A stretch of DNA of 64,000 bases from Galeopsis tetrahit (GCA_963675135.1 OY776125.1:22370565-22434564), one strand, 5' to 3'; counted from the stretch's first letter, positions 44,182-55,132 are shown. The notes: a model not told the origin generated them from the letters alone. Numbers and translations are program-made.

Positions 44182-45880
44182 TATTCCCCTTTAGGAAGGA
44201 CCGTCCGGCATAGGACGTTAAAAATAGCGCTTCTTGGGAGGCAACCCAAGGTTTATTGCTTTCTTATTTTTATTGTTTTGATAGTTTTGATAGCTTGGTT
44301 TATTTTGTAGGTATGGATGAAGAGTACTATGGATAGCAAGTCTTGGAGAATGAAGAAGAAGCAAAGCCAACTTTGGAGTGGAGGAAGCAAGTGTTGCAAT
44401 GGTGATCTTTGAAGAAGCATTGGATGTGCAAGGAGGGAGGTAACAACTTGTAGCCCCAAACTTAGAATTTATAAATAGTAAAATTCTAAGTTTGGGGGAG
44501 TTATTTTTTTTTTTTTTACTAGTTGTTACCCTTGCACCGGTTCGTCATTCTACTTGTGTCACATTTTGCACCAGCGCACACTTGGTCTTCACATGTTTAT
44601 ATTGGTTAAGTTGGTTTTGATCATATGTTGGGTAGTAGACATTTGGTGAAATGTGAGCATGAATAGTCATTGGAATCCATTGTTGAGTAGTTGTGGTGAT
44701 GTCTATTTGCTTTGAATGTAAGCATGATTGGTGTTGGAATATGGTATCATGTTGCGTTCATATTTGTGAGCTTTGATAGCATAGATGCATGATGTGTTGT
44801 TGTTTGGGAACATTTGATGAATGTGAGAGTCCTATTGAATAAACCGGTGAGAATTGAACCTTAAATCGAGCATGTAATCCGGTTTAGTTCATTTGAGAGT
44901 GGACTAGGTTATTGCTAGTGATCCTAGAACTTGCCCAAGTTCTTGTTTGAAAGCATGATTATGTGAAATGATGTGATGTGATATAGGCCATCTTGTTCTA
45001 AAAAGAGTCACTTAGCCAAAAATTTACCAAAACCGAAGTAATTTTCCGTAGTTAGCCCCTTGAGCTTAATTCCTCATGTTCTTGGCAAACTACAATGTTA
45101 ACCACTTAGCCTTTTTGAGCCTTTTGATTCCTATATCTAGTGGGGGATAAAAGACGAAGTGGAAAACATGTGCTTGAATGAATATCTTTGGTGAAAAGAA
45201 AAGTTGGAGAAGTTGAAAGAAGAAAAAGAGAAAGATGAAAAGAAAATCAAGGAAAGGAGAAGAAAAGAGGGACAAAGAGCCCCAAAAGCTTGAAAAGAAA
45301 AATGGTTCAAAAGATGAGGTGATGAATGCTTGAAAAGAATGGAAAAAGAAAAGTGAGGATGAAGTTTGTAAGCTTTGGAAGTGAAAGCACACATTGTAAA
45401 ACAACAAGCTTTGTCCTCCACTAGAAGAGTCACAATTCCCAAATTCATCCTACCTTGTCCAAAGAGCCAATGTTACATCCTTGATTAAGTCCTATTGATC
45501 ACATTGTTGAGCATTTGAGTGTGTGTAAAAAGTAGAAGTTGGGCAAGCATATGGTGATTGCATAGCATGACTTGGTTGATGAGTACATTAATATCCTTAA
45601 TTTGTTTGTGTGTTTGAGAGAAACACTCCATCATGTGAGTAGAGGACTTGAGCATTTGGATTATGTTTCCCATCACAATGTGTTGTGTACTTGTGCATTC
45701 TTTGATCTATGAATGTGGATAGCAATAGTGAGCCTATAACTTTCATTGAGAAATGCACTTGGAGAAAGAGATATCATTACATCTTACTTTGCATGTGTGA
45801 TTTGCATTGAATATTTCATTGTGATCATTCCACCCTCATTGCTTTGAGTGCTTAGTTGTTTGAGGACAAACAACATTTTA
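44182..45880 (+). other. Non-coding internal spacer of the GAG-only element
   Basis: This region has no frame with similarity to RT, RNase H, integrase or an envelope-like protein that I can see. AAACTTAGAATTTATAAATA and AATTCTAAGTTTGGGGGAGT around 44458-44502 form a short inverted repeat with a TTTGGGGG tract like the PPT. A purine-rich stretch (45180-45400) codes nothing recognisable. Confidence 0.6.
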
Positions 45881-45894
45881 AGTTTGGGGGGGTT
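45881..45894 (+). other. Polypurine tract
   Basis: AGTTTGGGGGGGTT lies directly before the 3' LTR, where plus-strand DNA synthesis is primed. Confidence 0.7.
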
Positions 45895-47626
45895 TGATTC
45901 GGGTGGAATTTACACATTTTATAAGCACATGTGAAGCATACTTTGATGTGGATTTCATTGATTTTTGCATTGGATATGATTGTTTAAGCCAAAATGAGGG
46001 AAAGGTTGTGTTTTGTTGATTTTATAGGTAAAACGATGGAATTTGGAGCAAAACACATACCACAAGTGATCGGACTGAAAAGAGGAGCGCACCATTGGAT
46101 CCGGCTCGAAAAATAGAGTGGAATAGGCAAAAGAATCGAGTCGATCGGAGGTCGGAAGCTCAAGAAACGGAGGGACGAAGTTGGAGGACGAAAACGACAC
46201 AAGGAGCCAAGACGAAGTTTTGGCCCGGCCGGGTGGCATGACTCGCCCGGCCGGGCGGCCAAGCACAGAAACAAGGCCGAGTACGAAGTTTTGGCCCAGC
46301 CGGGCAGCATCACTCGCCCGGCCGGGCGGTCGCGTGCAGAATTTGGGGGCCAAAGTCGAAGTTTTGGCCCGGCCGGGCGGCACCACTCGCCCGACCGGGC
46401 GGCCGAATGCCCAAAAAAAAATCCCTCCCCATTTACGAACTTTCCGCCCGGCCGGGCGGCATCACTCGCCCGGCCGGGCCAACCTGCCCCTGTTTCTTAT
46501 TTTCTCGGCCAACACTCCACCCGGCCGGGCCACTTCCCCACCTGGCCGGGCCGCCCCATTTTCGGTGCCAAACGCGTGTTTTCTCCATTTTTGAGGGACC
46601 TACTTGCAAATATCACACCCAAACCCTACCCCAACACTATAAATACCCCCTTTCTTGAAATTCAAGACACCTTCCCCCAATCCACACATAATTACACACA
46701 TTTGGAGGTGTTTTGGCCATAACTTCTTCATCTCTCCACCAATCCATGCAAGAGAAGAGGCATTAGCTTGGGAATTCCATTCCCTACCACAATCTAGACT
46801 AAGCTTCTTTATTCTCTTTCATTTTATTTAGTTATTTCATTTAGAATTTGTAATTTGATTATGTTAGTAGTTAGCTAAACAACTTTGTGGTTCTAAGGCA
46901 TTGTAAGACTTGGATTGATGTTTATGATTAATTTTTTGCTTTAATTGGTGTTTGTCTCTTATTTGTGTGCTTAATTCCTTATTGCAAAGCATGTTGTTAT
47001 TGGCCATGATGATTTGCTTGATCCATTGTTAATTGGGGTAAGATCGAGAGATTTATTCCATTTAATCGTATGCAAGCATGCAACCCGGTATTATTATGAG
47101 CTCGAGAGAGGATTAATTATCGGAGAGGGATTTGAATGATCTTAGGAGCTATTTTAGGTGGTGTAACATTTGTGAGGTAGAGATACGAGCATATGTTGCA
47201 TTGCGCCTTTGGTTAATTAGATCGAGAGATTAATTAATTCTTCTTGTGCGATCACACTATATGAGATAACCTTAATGGCCATTTAAACGAGATAACTCTC
47301 ATAAACGGATGTCTAAATATTACAATTGCCTTGGAACCCACCTTTCCTTCTTTGCGTTTTTATCCATTTTACCTTTGTTTTATTGATTTGCATAGTATTT
47401 GATCGATTTTATATTTACTCTTTCGTTGTCTATTTGTGACACATAGTTAGGCAATCTTAGGGGTAAGTCAACACTCAATCTATTCGATCACGTCTATTTA
47501 GAACTCGACTAGCAAACTCCACTTTTACGCTTAACCTCCTTGTGGGATCGACCTCGTGCTTATCACGCTACGATAGACGCCGTACACTTGCGGTTGTTTA
47601 TTTAGTGTTGCATAACACGTGTATCA
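45895..47626 (+). repeat. 3' LTR of the young GAG-only element
   Basis: A 1732-bp LTR, 22 bp longer than the 5' LTR because of an extra palindrome-containing unit near 46455-46478. By eye about nine single-base differences separate it from the 5' LTR, six of them C/T or G/A. TATA box at 46638-46644. Confidence 0.93.
46223..46551. repeat. Palindrome array in the 3' LTR
   Basis: It matches 40010-40317 with one additional GCCCGGCCGGGC created by the 22-bp insertion. Two palindromes carry single point changes (gcccagccgggc and acctggccgggc). Confidence 0.9.
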
Positions 47627-47631
47627 CGGCG

Positions 47632-47935
47632 ACGTGGGGAGGGGAGGAGCGGCGCCGCTAGGGAGGGATGGGTGGTGGGCGGACGAGGGCAGGGACAGCG
47701 GTGAACGTGGGCATGGGATAAACCCCTTTCTCCAGCTGCGGCGGTGGACGAAGCTTCGACGCGAGGAGTGAAGCGGCGCTGTCGCCGCGTGGGGAGGGGA
47801 GGAGCGGCGCCGCTAGGGAGAGAGGGGTGGTGGGCGGCGGCGCCGATTGGGAGGGAGGGGTGGTGGTGGCGGCGCCGATTGGGAGGGAGGGGTGGTGGTG
47901 GCGGCGCCGATTGGGAGGGAGGGGAGGTGGGTGCA
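47632..47935. repeat. GC-rich minisatellite-like block in TIR-A copy 2
   Basis: GGCGGCGCCGATTGGGAGGG recurs three times between about 47836 and 47926, preceded by repeated GACGTGGGGAGGGGAGGAGC. Long Pro/Arg-rich minus-strand frames here are by-products of composition. Confidence 0.75.
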
Positions 47936-48108
47936 CCCTTCTGTGTTAAAATGTGAGAATGGGAGGAAGAATGGAAGATAAAGGGTTTGAGATGAGAAGG
48001 TTATTTTTGACATTTCCACGTGGGTGTCCTCATCCGTTTGTGTGTGTCCTCATCGCGTGGGTGTACTCATAGTATCCTTGGGTGCCTTTAGCCGCGCCCA
48101 AGCACAAA

Positions 48109-48385
48109 TTGCTATAATCGGGCCCAAAAATGTCAGCCTGTTTCCTTTTTTTCGGCCCAAAATAGCAGGCCATTTCCAACTAATTAACACCCCAACAATG
48201 GGGCCCGACTCAGCCCTTTGCAACATGAAGCAGCCGCGGCCCGTAACCATTGAGGGATGTTCTCTCGGCCATGAAGTCGGAACACGACTTTCATACATAT
48301 TTTTGTTGATCCTAATTGTTGATTATTTCTTTTCAGAGTTTTACTTTTACTCGTGAGTCGTGACATGTAGTGGTAATAATTTAGT
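48109..48385. other. Intergenic sequence right of the TIR-A element
   Basis: No gene or repeat boundary recognised. Confidence 0.4.
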
Positions 48386-48600
48386 AATTTGAGGAGGTAT
48401 TTCAAATGAAAAGATTTAAAAATTGATGAATTTCAAATAACATGGTTTTAGTGAGAATTTAAAATTCTCTCAATTTTAACTAAAGTGTGTGACCAAAAAT
48501 TTAAGTATTTGAAATCCATTAATAATCCAAACAAGTGGAGTGAATTTGGATGGTTAATTTAAAATTCATGGATCAAATTCCTCCATCCCAAAGGAGCCTA
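48386..48600. mobile_element. Degraded Tourist-like MITE
   Basis: The interior matches the element at 34819-35107 (ACATGGTTTTAGTGA, AAATTCTCTCAATTT, CATAATCCAAACAA-type text). The G-rich terminal repeats are missing, so only the core remains. Confidence 0.6.
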
Positions 48601-49296
48601 AGAGTTACAAAATCACAACTCAATTTGTAATCCAACCAAGTCAACAAACATCATTTGTATACTAATTATTATTCTATAAATGACAATTGTATCGTATACT
48701 ATGATAGACAATATCGTACACTTTCAACACACTAATTTTTATGTGTTTGAAAAGTCATGACCAGCAGCATATCATGTTGAATTTGATTAAAGAATTGATT
48801 CTATTAATTATTCAAGAAATGAAAGACGAGTTGAGGACTTTGACTCATATTCACTGATCAGTTTATGGAGTGTTCTTTATCATTCTAAAATGTAGTGGTG
48901 TGTATATTAAAATTTAAAATATATGATTGTGTATCTGAAGCATTCATTTTGTACTAAATCCCACAACCAAGGACTAAAAATGTGTCTGCACAAGAATTCA
49001 TAAGAATATGGGTCGGAATTCATGAGTTAAAAGTTTGATTCAAAATTACACCAACTGTAAAATGCATTTGATGAGCAAAACTGTCACTCAATAGATATGT
49101 ACATATACGGAGTATATTAAAATGAGGCACGAATTCATTGGACAAGAGTGATATATAAACATGCCCCGCTTCAATATAGGGCACTGTTATACGTGCTTTT
49201 GTAGGGTTGATCTGGATATGAACTTTTGGTAAGCACTAAACAAACATGAATTTATGTGGGGTTATTACGTGTTAATACGGATTAATCGGGTCGATT
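48601..49296. other. Intergenic sequence
   Basis: AT-rich, no supported gene. Confidence 0.4.
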
Positions 49297-49886
49297 TGTG
49301 ATGAACAGTATGAAAAACAAGCAAGAACACAAGAAGTAGCTCCTTTGAGAAGCTAAAGCTTTGAACTTGGGAGTGTTTATTGCTTTAGGTTGGGTGTTTG
49401 TAAGAAAATCTAAGTTAAGTTTACAAATGAGCCTTTTAGGCATTATATACTAGTTTTTTAGGGCTGCCCGCACTTTACACGTGGCGGGCATATATTGGAC
49501 CTGAAATCCCACCATAAAAAGGTGATGGGATCAGCTGCATTAAATGCTAAACCGCCTCTTTGGTGGTCGCCGGAGGACCTGGTCGCCCGGTCATCTTCAT
49601 GGACAGTGGTCGCACTCGCCGTGCTCGCCACGCTCCATACTCTTTCCCAAGGCTTTTATACTTTTTTATCTAGCTAGTGGTCGTCCTCTCTTCAGTCGAG
49701 GAGCTGAGCCACGGTGGTCGTCGGAGTGCTGGTCGTCTGGGCCTCACCACGAAAGGTGGTCATCCTCACCCATATTCGAAAAGCTGTTGACTAATCGTCA
49801 CTCGGCTTAATTGACTAGTCGTCGCCACGCAAGCTGATGACTAGGATTGACTTGTCAAAGATTGACTTCTTTGACCTGATATAACA
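49297..49886 (-). repeat. Possible solo LTR
   Basis: Read on the minus strand, this about 590-bp segment starts TGTTATATCAGG, is GC-rich for 350 bp, then has TAGTATATAATGCC (TATA-like), AGCAATAAACACTCC (polyadenylation-like) and ends near TGTTCATCACA. The order is that of an LTR. I found no target duplication, no partner LTR and no coding region, so this is tentative. Confidence 0.3.
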
Positions 49887-50626
49887 GGTACGAAACAAAG
49901 TGATCCAAACAACATGGTTTACGGATTGAGATTGTCATCCCTACACGGCTAACAACTAAATTTAATTTTTAGAAGTACACGTGAAAAACTTGATTATACT
50001 ATCTAATAACAAGGCCAATAGGATATTAACAACGTGTCCAAAGGTGAAGCATCTTAATGCATGTAACAATTATGAGAAAAAAATTAAATCAATCAATCAA
50101 TGAGGTATTAATTCGATATTCGAAGTAAGTAGATAAGGGGGCACTTGGAAAGCAAGCTTTAATTCCAATAATCATCCTCTTCCCTTTACGTAAAGTACTT
50201 TAGCGGTGTCACATATATATAAACTTCCAATTATCTTTTGGGTTCCACTGATTAAATATCCTCATATTATATAAAATAATATGCCTCATCTCACACGCAT
50301 ATTATATATTTTGAAGTACTGATATATTATTTAAATAATATTGTGGATTATGCACCATGGCAAATTATTAAGTACAACGGTTGGGTTCGATCACTTGTAA
50401 AAATAACATAAAATATCTATAGTAATAAAGGAATGTCGATACATTTTTCTTTTATTTGTAGACTTGTAGATATATCGATTTAAAAGGAGGCGAGGGGAGA
50501 AGAAAAGAGAAGAATGCGTACGTTATTGCAACCAATTTGGAAGATGCATCACTCACTTACGGCATTTCAGCTGGTAGAGTAAAATAGGACACGTTATTTA
50601 AAGTAATTAACGAATTAAATTAGACA
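49887..50626. other. Intergenic sequence
   Basis: No gene seen. ATTGTCATCCCTACACGG at about 49931 resembles an hAT-type terminus, the inverse of the one at 2611. Confidence 0.4.
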
Positions 50627-50640
50627 CATTAATTAGTACC

Positions 50641-50758
50641 TTTTTTTTTTTTTTTATGGAAGTTAAATACCCATCCCTTTTTTCCCCTCCCATGATTCGA
50701 ACACAGGACCTAAGGCCTAGGTAGTGGTGCTCTAACCACTTGAGCTATCCCACTTTGT
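50641..50758 (-). mobile_element. tRNA-derived SINE
   Basis: On the minus strand the element starts with a tRNA-like head: TAGCTCAAGTGGTTAGAGC is an RNA polymerase III A box and GTTCGAATC a B box. A short unrelated body and an A tail (T run 50641-50655 on the plus strand) follow. It is flanked by the 14-bp duplication cattaattagtacc (50627-50640 and 50759-50772), as expected for LINE-assisted retroposition. The very young look (full-length duplication) suggests recent activity. It is not a functional tRNA because it lacks a matching acceptor stem. Confidence 0.85.
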
Positions 50759-50772
50759 CATTAATTAGTACC

Positions 50773-51356
50773 TACTAATGCAGTTTTTTTTTTTAACGTT
50801 CTTTCAGTTTTTTTTTTTTTAACGTTCTTTCAAATAAACGCAATGTAGAATCAGTTGAAAAAAAAAAAAGTGATACATTTTACATTAATAAAATATTGTA
50901 TCACTTTTTTTTTAACAGAAAAATATTGTATCACTTTAATATGTATATCAATAGTGAATTTCTTATGTAACTAATTAATCATCGCCATAAAATACATGTG
51001 CATATTAAAGTATACACGTGACTTATGCAGTTGCATGATTGATTTCATAAGAAATCCACCATTGCTCATCGACAATACAATTCACATTAAAAAGTAATAC
51101 TAATATTTTTATTAAAAAGTGACCATATGTGTCACACGATCGAGTTTATGTCCTTTAATTTCATAGTATTCCATATTAATTGATTATGTGGTTTAATATA
51201 CGTAACGGTGTATTTCATAGTATTCCATAAAATTGATTATATACTTTAATATATTTCATAAAATTGATTATATCCTTTAATATAAAAACGCTATTTATGC
51301 ATTAAAAAGGGAAAAGATAAGAAGAGAAATTAAATGAGAATAGTCAGAAAGGTGTG
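50773..51356. other. Intergenic sequence upstream of the first inhibitor gene
   Basis: Contains small tandem duplications (TTTTTTTTTAACGTTCTTTC at about 50788 and 50813; GATTATATACTTTAATATAT-like words at 51230-51280). The promoter portion from about 51300 is shared with 54460-54560 of the second gene. Confidence 0.45.
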
Positions 51357-51363
51357 TATATAA
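51357..51363 (+). promoter_or_regulatory. TATA box of inhibitor gene 1
   Basis: TATATAA lies 52 bp before the start codon, in text (GTGTATATAAGAG) that is almost the same before the second gene. Confidence 0.65.
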
Positions 51364-51414
51364 GAGTACAAACCACACCATCTTTTCTTCAACAAAATTA
51401 AAATACTAACAAAA

Positions 51415-51903
51415 ATGAAGTCCCAAATCTGCTTTATTCTACTCGCCGTGATGATTCTTCACACCGCCGCAGACAAACAACTTATCGAAACGACATGTAA
51501 GAGAACCCCAGACTACAAACTCTGCACCTCCATAATCCGGGCCAACCCGGGCGGCGCCGGCGCCGATGTGGCAGGACTGGGGCTCATAGTTGTGGACGTC
51601 ATTAAACAGAAGACCAATGAAGCGCTGTCCATCATCACTAAAAGCCGTCAATCACCGGCGCTGCGGCGGTGCTCGGACGTGTATAAGGCGGTGCGGGACG
51701 GCGATATACCGGTGGTGGAGCAGAGCATAAGGGGGAACCCCAAATTCGCCGAGACGGCGGTGGCGGACGCCGGAAACGAGGCACGTGTGTGTGACGTGGC
51801 GTTGAGAAAGGCGGGAGTGAATTTGCCTCAGTTGAGTAAAGTTAACAAATACGTGCCCCGTGTCGCCGAAGTTGCTAGAGCTATTATCAGAAATTTGCTT
51901 TAA
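51415..51903 (+). CDS. Secreted invertase/pectin methylesterase inhibitor-like protein, copy 1
   Basis: A single-exon gene of 162 residues. Residues 1-19 are a signal peptide (MKSQICFILLAVMILHTAA). The mature protein has the four conserved Cys of the PMEI/invertase-inhibitor four-helix bundle, at about 28, 37, 86 and 126, which would form two disulphides. It also has the typical RTPDYKLCTSI and RCSDVYKAVRDGD segments. Residues 109-111 read Pro-Lys-Phe in RGNPKFAETAV. In tobacco cell-wall invertase inhibitor a PKF triad contacts the enzyme active site, so I favour a cell-wall or vacuolar invertase inhibitor (C/VIF) over a PMEI. The family cannot be settled without assay. It is about 91 percent identical to the second copy 3 kb downstream, with promoter similarity; it is a tandem duplicate. 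Confidence 0.9.
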   Translation: MKSQICFILLAVMILHTAADKQLIETTCKRTPDYKLCTSIIRANPGGAGADVAGLGLIVVDVIKQKTNEALSIITKSRQSPALRRCSDVYKAVRDGDIPVVEQSIRGNPKFAETAVADAGNEARVCDVALRKAGVNLPQLSKVNKYVPRVAEVARAIIRNLL

Positions 51904-54562
51904 ATAAATAAGAAAATGTGTTTTTTTTTTTTTTTTGGGATTTGGATCCTACATTTCTTTTTGGGTAATTTTTTATGTAAATTTTAAATTGATAATAAAA
52001 TAATGAGTGAAAAGTATAAAACTATGTGTACCTGCTCAATGCATCTTATGTCCATTCGAAATTATTAAAAGAAATTTAGAGATTCATGTTTTTTTTATAA
52101 ATCACGGTTTCTTGACTTTCTCTTATAGTTTAGATTAAATTTAAATTAACTGTATATCATTTTTATTGATTGTTTGATAACTTAGATTAAGGTTAGATTA
52201 TACTTTAAAATTTATAAAGTTTAGTTATCATTCTAATTTCAGATAATTCATCTTTGCTATGTCCTTATTTTACTGGTGAATTAATTCACAACTAAACATC
52301 AATCGAGACTGGTTCATGTATAAATTAAAACTATAACTTAATTCTATTGTATGTATACATTAAATAGAGGAGTCGATCTGATTGTGATTTGAGGAATTTT
52401 TTAAATTGAAAATCATGTCTGAATGTCTGAACACTTGGGAATTAATCTTACTAATTTTTTGTATTTAGTTCGACGTATATTTAAATTGTTTCGATTTAAT
52501 ACGAAAAATACACAAAACGATATTGTTTTGATCAAAATTGGCGACCGCATGCACTACTTTTTCGGCTGAAGTACAGTGATTGGATCGCCAACTCTCCGCT
52601 GAAATACACTAAAACGTCGTTTTTAGCTATTTTATATTTTTTGAGGTGAACGATATTAATGGTTATAGATATTTTATAAATTAAAGATGATATCTTATGG
52701 ACTACTTGATTTTAAGTTCTCGGAATGGGTACAACTTCACAAGCTTCAAATTCTTCCATCTTCGCTCGTATCTTCTCTAAGAAATCCGCTTCATAACCTA
52801 ATAATGTGTTTTTTCGCCCCGATTGCTGAAACCACATACTCATCTAACCTTCTCAACAATGCATTCGACTCACAATTATCAACAAATCATTTGGCATAAA
52901 TTCCCCTGGAATCAATCTTAAGGATAACTTTTTTACATTTAATTAATGTATGTGATTGACTGAAAAATTATTTTAATTCCGTCCATTCAACATGCTTCAA
53001 CAGAAAAAAAGAGTGCATAATAACGTCGTCGTTCGTGCATATTCCGACAATTTAAATACAAATGAGACTAAATACAATTAAAAAATGAATAAATGTGAAA
53101 TTAAATCGGAAAAAGGGTAAAAAGATATTGAATAATTGATTTTAATCCTTGAACATGGACTATTTGGTCGAACTAGTTGGACTAATCACTAATCAATCAT
53201 GCTTTTTTTTTTTTTTTTAGTTGGGGAATTATGATATAGTGTCACTATTTACACCTGATCAATTTCTTTATTAACATTTCAATTTGGTCAAACATGTTAA
53301 TTAAAAAATACCCCTGATTTTATATTCTAAATAATGTCTCTATATTTTTTAAAGACTATGTTTTAAATTTTAATTTTATTTTCTATCTAAAATGAAATAA
53401 ATAAAAACTAATGCTGTAATACCATTTTTAGGAAGAATAAATGAAACAAGCTAAATTGAGTAATTGGGAGAGTAGTTTTGACTTTTTAGAAATGTTGGAT
53501 TAAATTGGAATGTGTATAGAAGTTTGTTAAAAGGTGATGCACCACATTTCAACTTGCGTCACAAATCATTATCAACAATAACAGTCATTTTTTTAATCCA
53601 AATAGAAGAGAGAGAAACTGTGCATCCATATTCCAAGCGGTTAAAAATTAGTTTATAGGGTAAATATTGTGCATTTTAATTATTATTAAGGCTTAATTAA
53701 TTTGATTTGAGATTAAGGGTTCATAAATCATAATCCAAAAAGTAAATGTAGTTACTACTTCTTATTAAAAAGTATATTGAAAATAAAATAATTATTTTTC
53801 TGTTATAAAAGTGCAAGTGTAACACTAATAATAGAAAAATGGTAAATATTATTTATTGAAAAGTATATTTCGATTATAAAAGTGCAAATAGTAAGTAATA
53901 AAAGTGTAACATTAATAATTGAAAAAGTAAGTGTAATTACTATTTATTAAAGATTATATTGAAAATAAAATACCTTTTTGTTATAAAGTAAAAGTGCAAG
54001 TCTAATAATAGAAAATGTGTAAGTACTATTATTTATTGAAAAAGTGTTTTTTTGTCAAATTAAAAAATAATGAATCTAATTTGAACATCCATTTTTTGAC
54101 AAATGATGAACCTAAATTGAGACGAGGGAATATTTTATTTCACTTACCTATTAAAATATTTTATGTCACTTACCTATTAAAATTATTATGGAGGGGAATA
54201 TACTTTAACGATATTAATGCATCTCATATTCTTATTTTATACCTAAACATTTACAAAATTATTGTTTAAACTTACTAATCATTAAACTTTCTTAATATAT
54301 TTTTCTACTTACCTATAAAAATTATTATGAAATAGAGAAAGTATATTTTAATACTATTAATGCCTTTCATTTTATATTTAATAATATATAAAAATATTTT
54401 CAAACTCACTCCTCATGACACTTTTATAGTATATTTTTTCATGAATGCTATAAATGCTTTAAAGGGGAAAAGATAAGAAGAGTAATTTAATGAAAATAGT
54501 CAGATGCCTTCAAAAAAAAGAAAAAAATGAAAATAGTGAGATAGATAGAGTAGTGGGGAGTG
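51904..54562. other. Intergenic sequence between the two inhibitor genes
   Basis: No gene supported. Positions about 52250-52330 resemble 55165-55220 behind copy 2, so the duplication included downstream DNA. Positions 53750-54050 contain degenerate direct repeats (AAAAGTGCAAGT, TTATTGAAAAAGT). The words resemble the interior of the TIR-C MITEs. Confidence 0.5.
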
Positions 54563-54569
54563 TATATAA
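54563..54569 (+). promoter_or_regulatory. TATA box of inhibitor gene 2
   Basis: TATATAA lies 75 bp before the start codon. It is shared with copy 1. Confidence 0.65.
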
Positions 54570-54643
54570 GAGACCAAACCACATCATGTTTTCTACACAA
54601 ACCAATCAACAAACTATATAGTAATAAAAAAAGAAAAAGAAAA

Positions 54644-55132
54644 ATGAAGGCACAAATCTGCCTTATTCTACTCACCGTGATGATTCTTCACACCGGCGCA
54701 GACAGAAACCTTATCGAAACGACATGTAAGAGAACCCCAGACTACAATCTCTGCACCTCCATAATCCTGGCCAACCCGGGCAGCGCCGGCGCCGACGTGG
54801 CGGGGCTGGGGCTCATAGTTGTGGACGTAATTAAACAGAAGACCAATGAAGCGCTGTCCATCATCACTAAAAGCCGCCAATCTCCGGCGCTGCAGCGGTG
54901 CTCGGACGTGTATAAGGCGGTGCGGGACGGCGACATACCGGTGGTGTCGCAGAGCATAAGGGGGAACCCCAAATACGCCGAGACGGCGGTGGCGGACGCC
55001 GGAAACGAGGCCCGTGTGTGTGACGTGGCATTGGGAAAGGCGGGAGTGAATTTGCCCCAGTTGACCAATGTCAACAAATATGTGCCCCGTGTCGCTGAAG
55101 TTGCTAGAGCTATTATCAGAAATTTGCTTTAA
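54644..55132 (+). CDS. Secreted invertase/pectin methylesterase inhibitor-like protein, copy 2
   Basis: A single-exon gene of 162 residues. I start it at the ATG that aligns with copy 1 (MKAQICLILLTVMILHTGA, signal peptide); an earlier in-frame ATG exists at 54560 but lies in the promoter region. All four family Cys are kept. By eye it differs from copy 1 at 15 positions, four of them in the signal peptide. The most interesting is residue 111, where the PKF triad reads Pro-Lys-Tyr. Other changes (Arg84 to Gln, Glu102 to Ser, Arg131 to Gly) alter charge on the surface. The frame is intact, so both copies are probably functional and may be diverging in target or affinity. Confidence 0.9.
   Translation: MKAQICLILLTVMILHTGADRNLIETTCKRTPDYNLCTSIILANPGSAGADVAGLGLIVVDVIKQKTNEALSIITKSRQSPALQRCSDVYKAVRDGDIPVVSQSIRGNPKYAETAVADAGNEARVCDVALGKAGVNLPQLTNVNKYVPRVAEVARAIIRNLL

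Larger units (their letters stand above)
39682..47626 (+). mobile_element. Young non-autonomous Athila-like element encoding only GAG-protease (TR-GAG type)
   Basis: A 7945-bp element consists of LTR 39682-41391, PBS 41398-41415, one open frame 41572-44181, a 1.7-kb non-coding stretch, a polypurine tract and LTR 45895-47626. It has a perfect 5-bp duplication, cggcg (39677-39681 and 47627-47631). The LTRs differ by about nine substitutions, counted by eye, plus one 22-bp insertion, so insertion is recent. No RT, RNase H or integrase sequence is present between the gag stop and the polypurine tract. Mobilisation therefore needed enzymes in trans, presumably from a full-length relative. Its layout fits the class of terminal-repeat elements with a GAG domain. 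Confidence 0.92.
38933..48099. mobile_element. TIR-A MULE-like element, copy 2, split by a young LTR element
   Basis: It is bounded by a perfect 9-bp duplication, aagcacaaa (38924-38932 and 48100-48108). The ends are GGGCGCGGCTAAAGGCACCC and GGGTGCCTTTAGCCGCGCCC, perfect inverses. Without the nested retrotransposon (39682-47626) it is about 1.2 kb. The left part has the degenerate TTCGAAAA repeats seen in copy 1 and both parts have GC-rich minisatellite-like DNA. There is no transposase. The 9-bp duplication points to Mutator-like transposition. Confidence 0.88.

Noticed and set aside
44253..45895. Envelope-like gene in the 3' spacer of the GAG-only element
   Set aside because: Athila relatives can have an extra frame here, but all frames are short and interrupted and no transmembrane or signal segment is convincing.
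47658..48019. Proline-rich minus-strand frames at 47.7-48.0 kb
   Set aside because: They come from the GC-rich minisatellite inside TIR-A copy 2.
50640..50760. Functional tRNA gene
   Set aside because: A and B boxes are present, but there is no acceptor-stem pairing and the unit has an A tail and a 14-bp target duplication, so it is a SINE.
52687..52899. 70-codon frame between the inhibitor genes
   Set aside because: No recognisable domain, poor codon context and not shared with the region of the second copy.
19350..55132. Functional cluster of invertase and invertase inhibitors
   Set aside because: The invertase is a GH100 neutral enzyme with an organelle-type N-terminus. The inhibitors are secreted and belong to a family acting on acid invertases, and they are 30 kb apart with repeats between.
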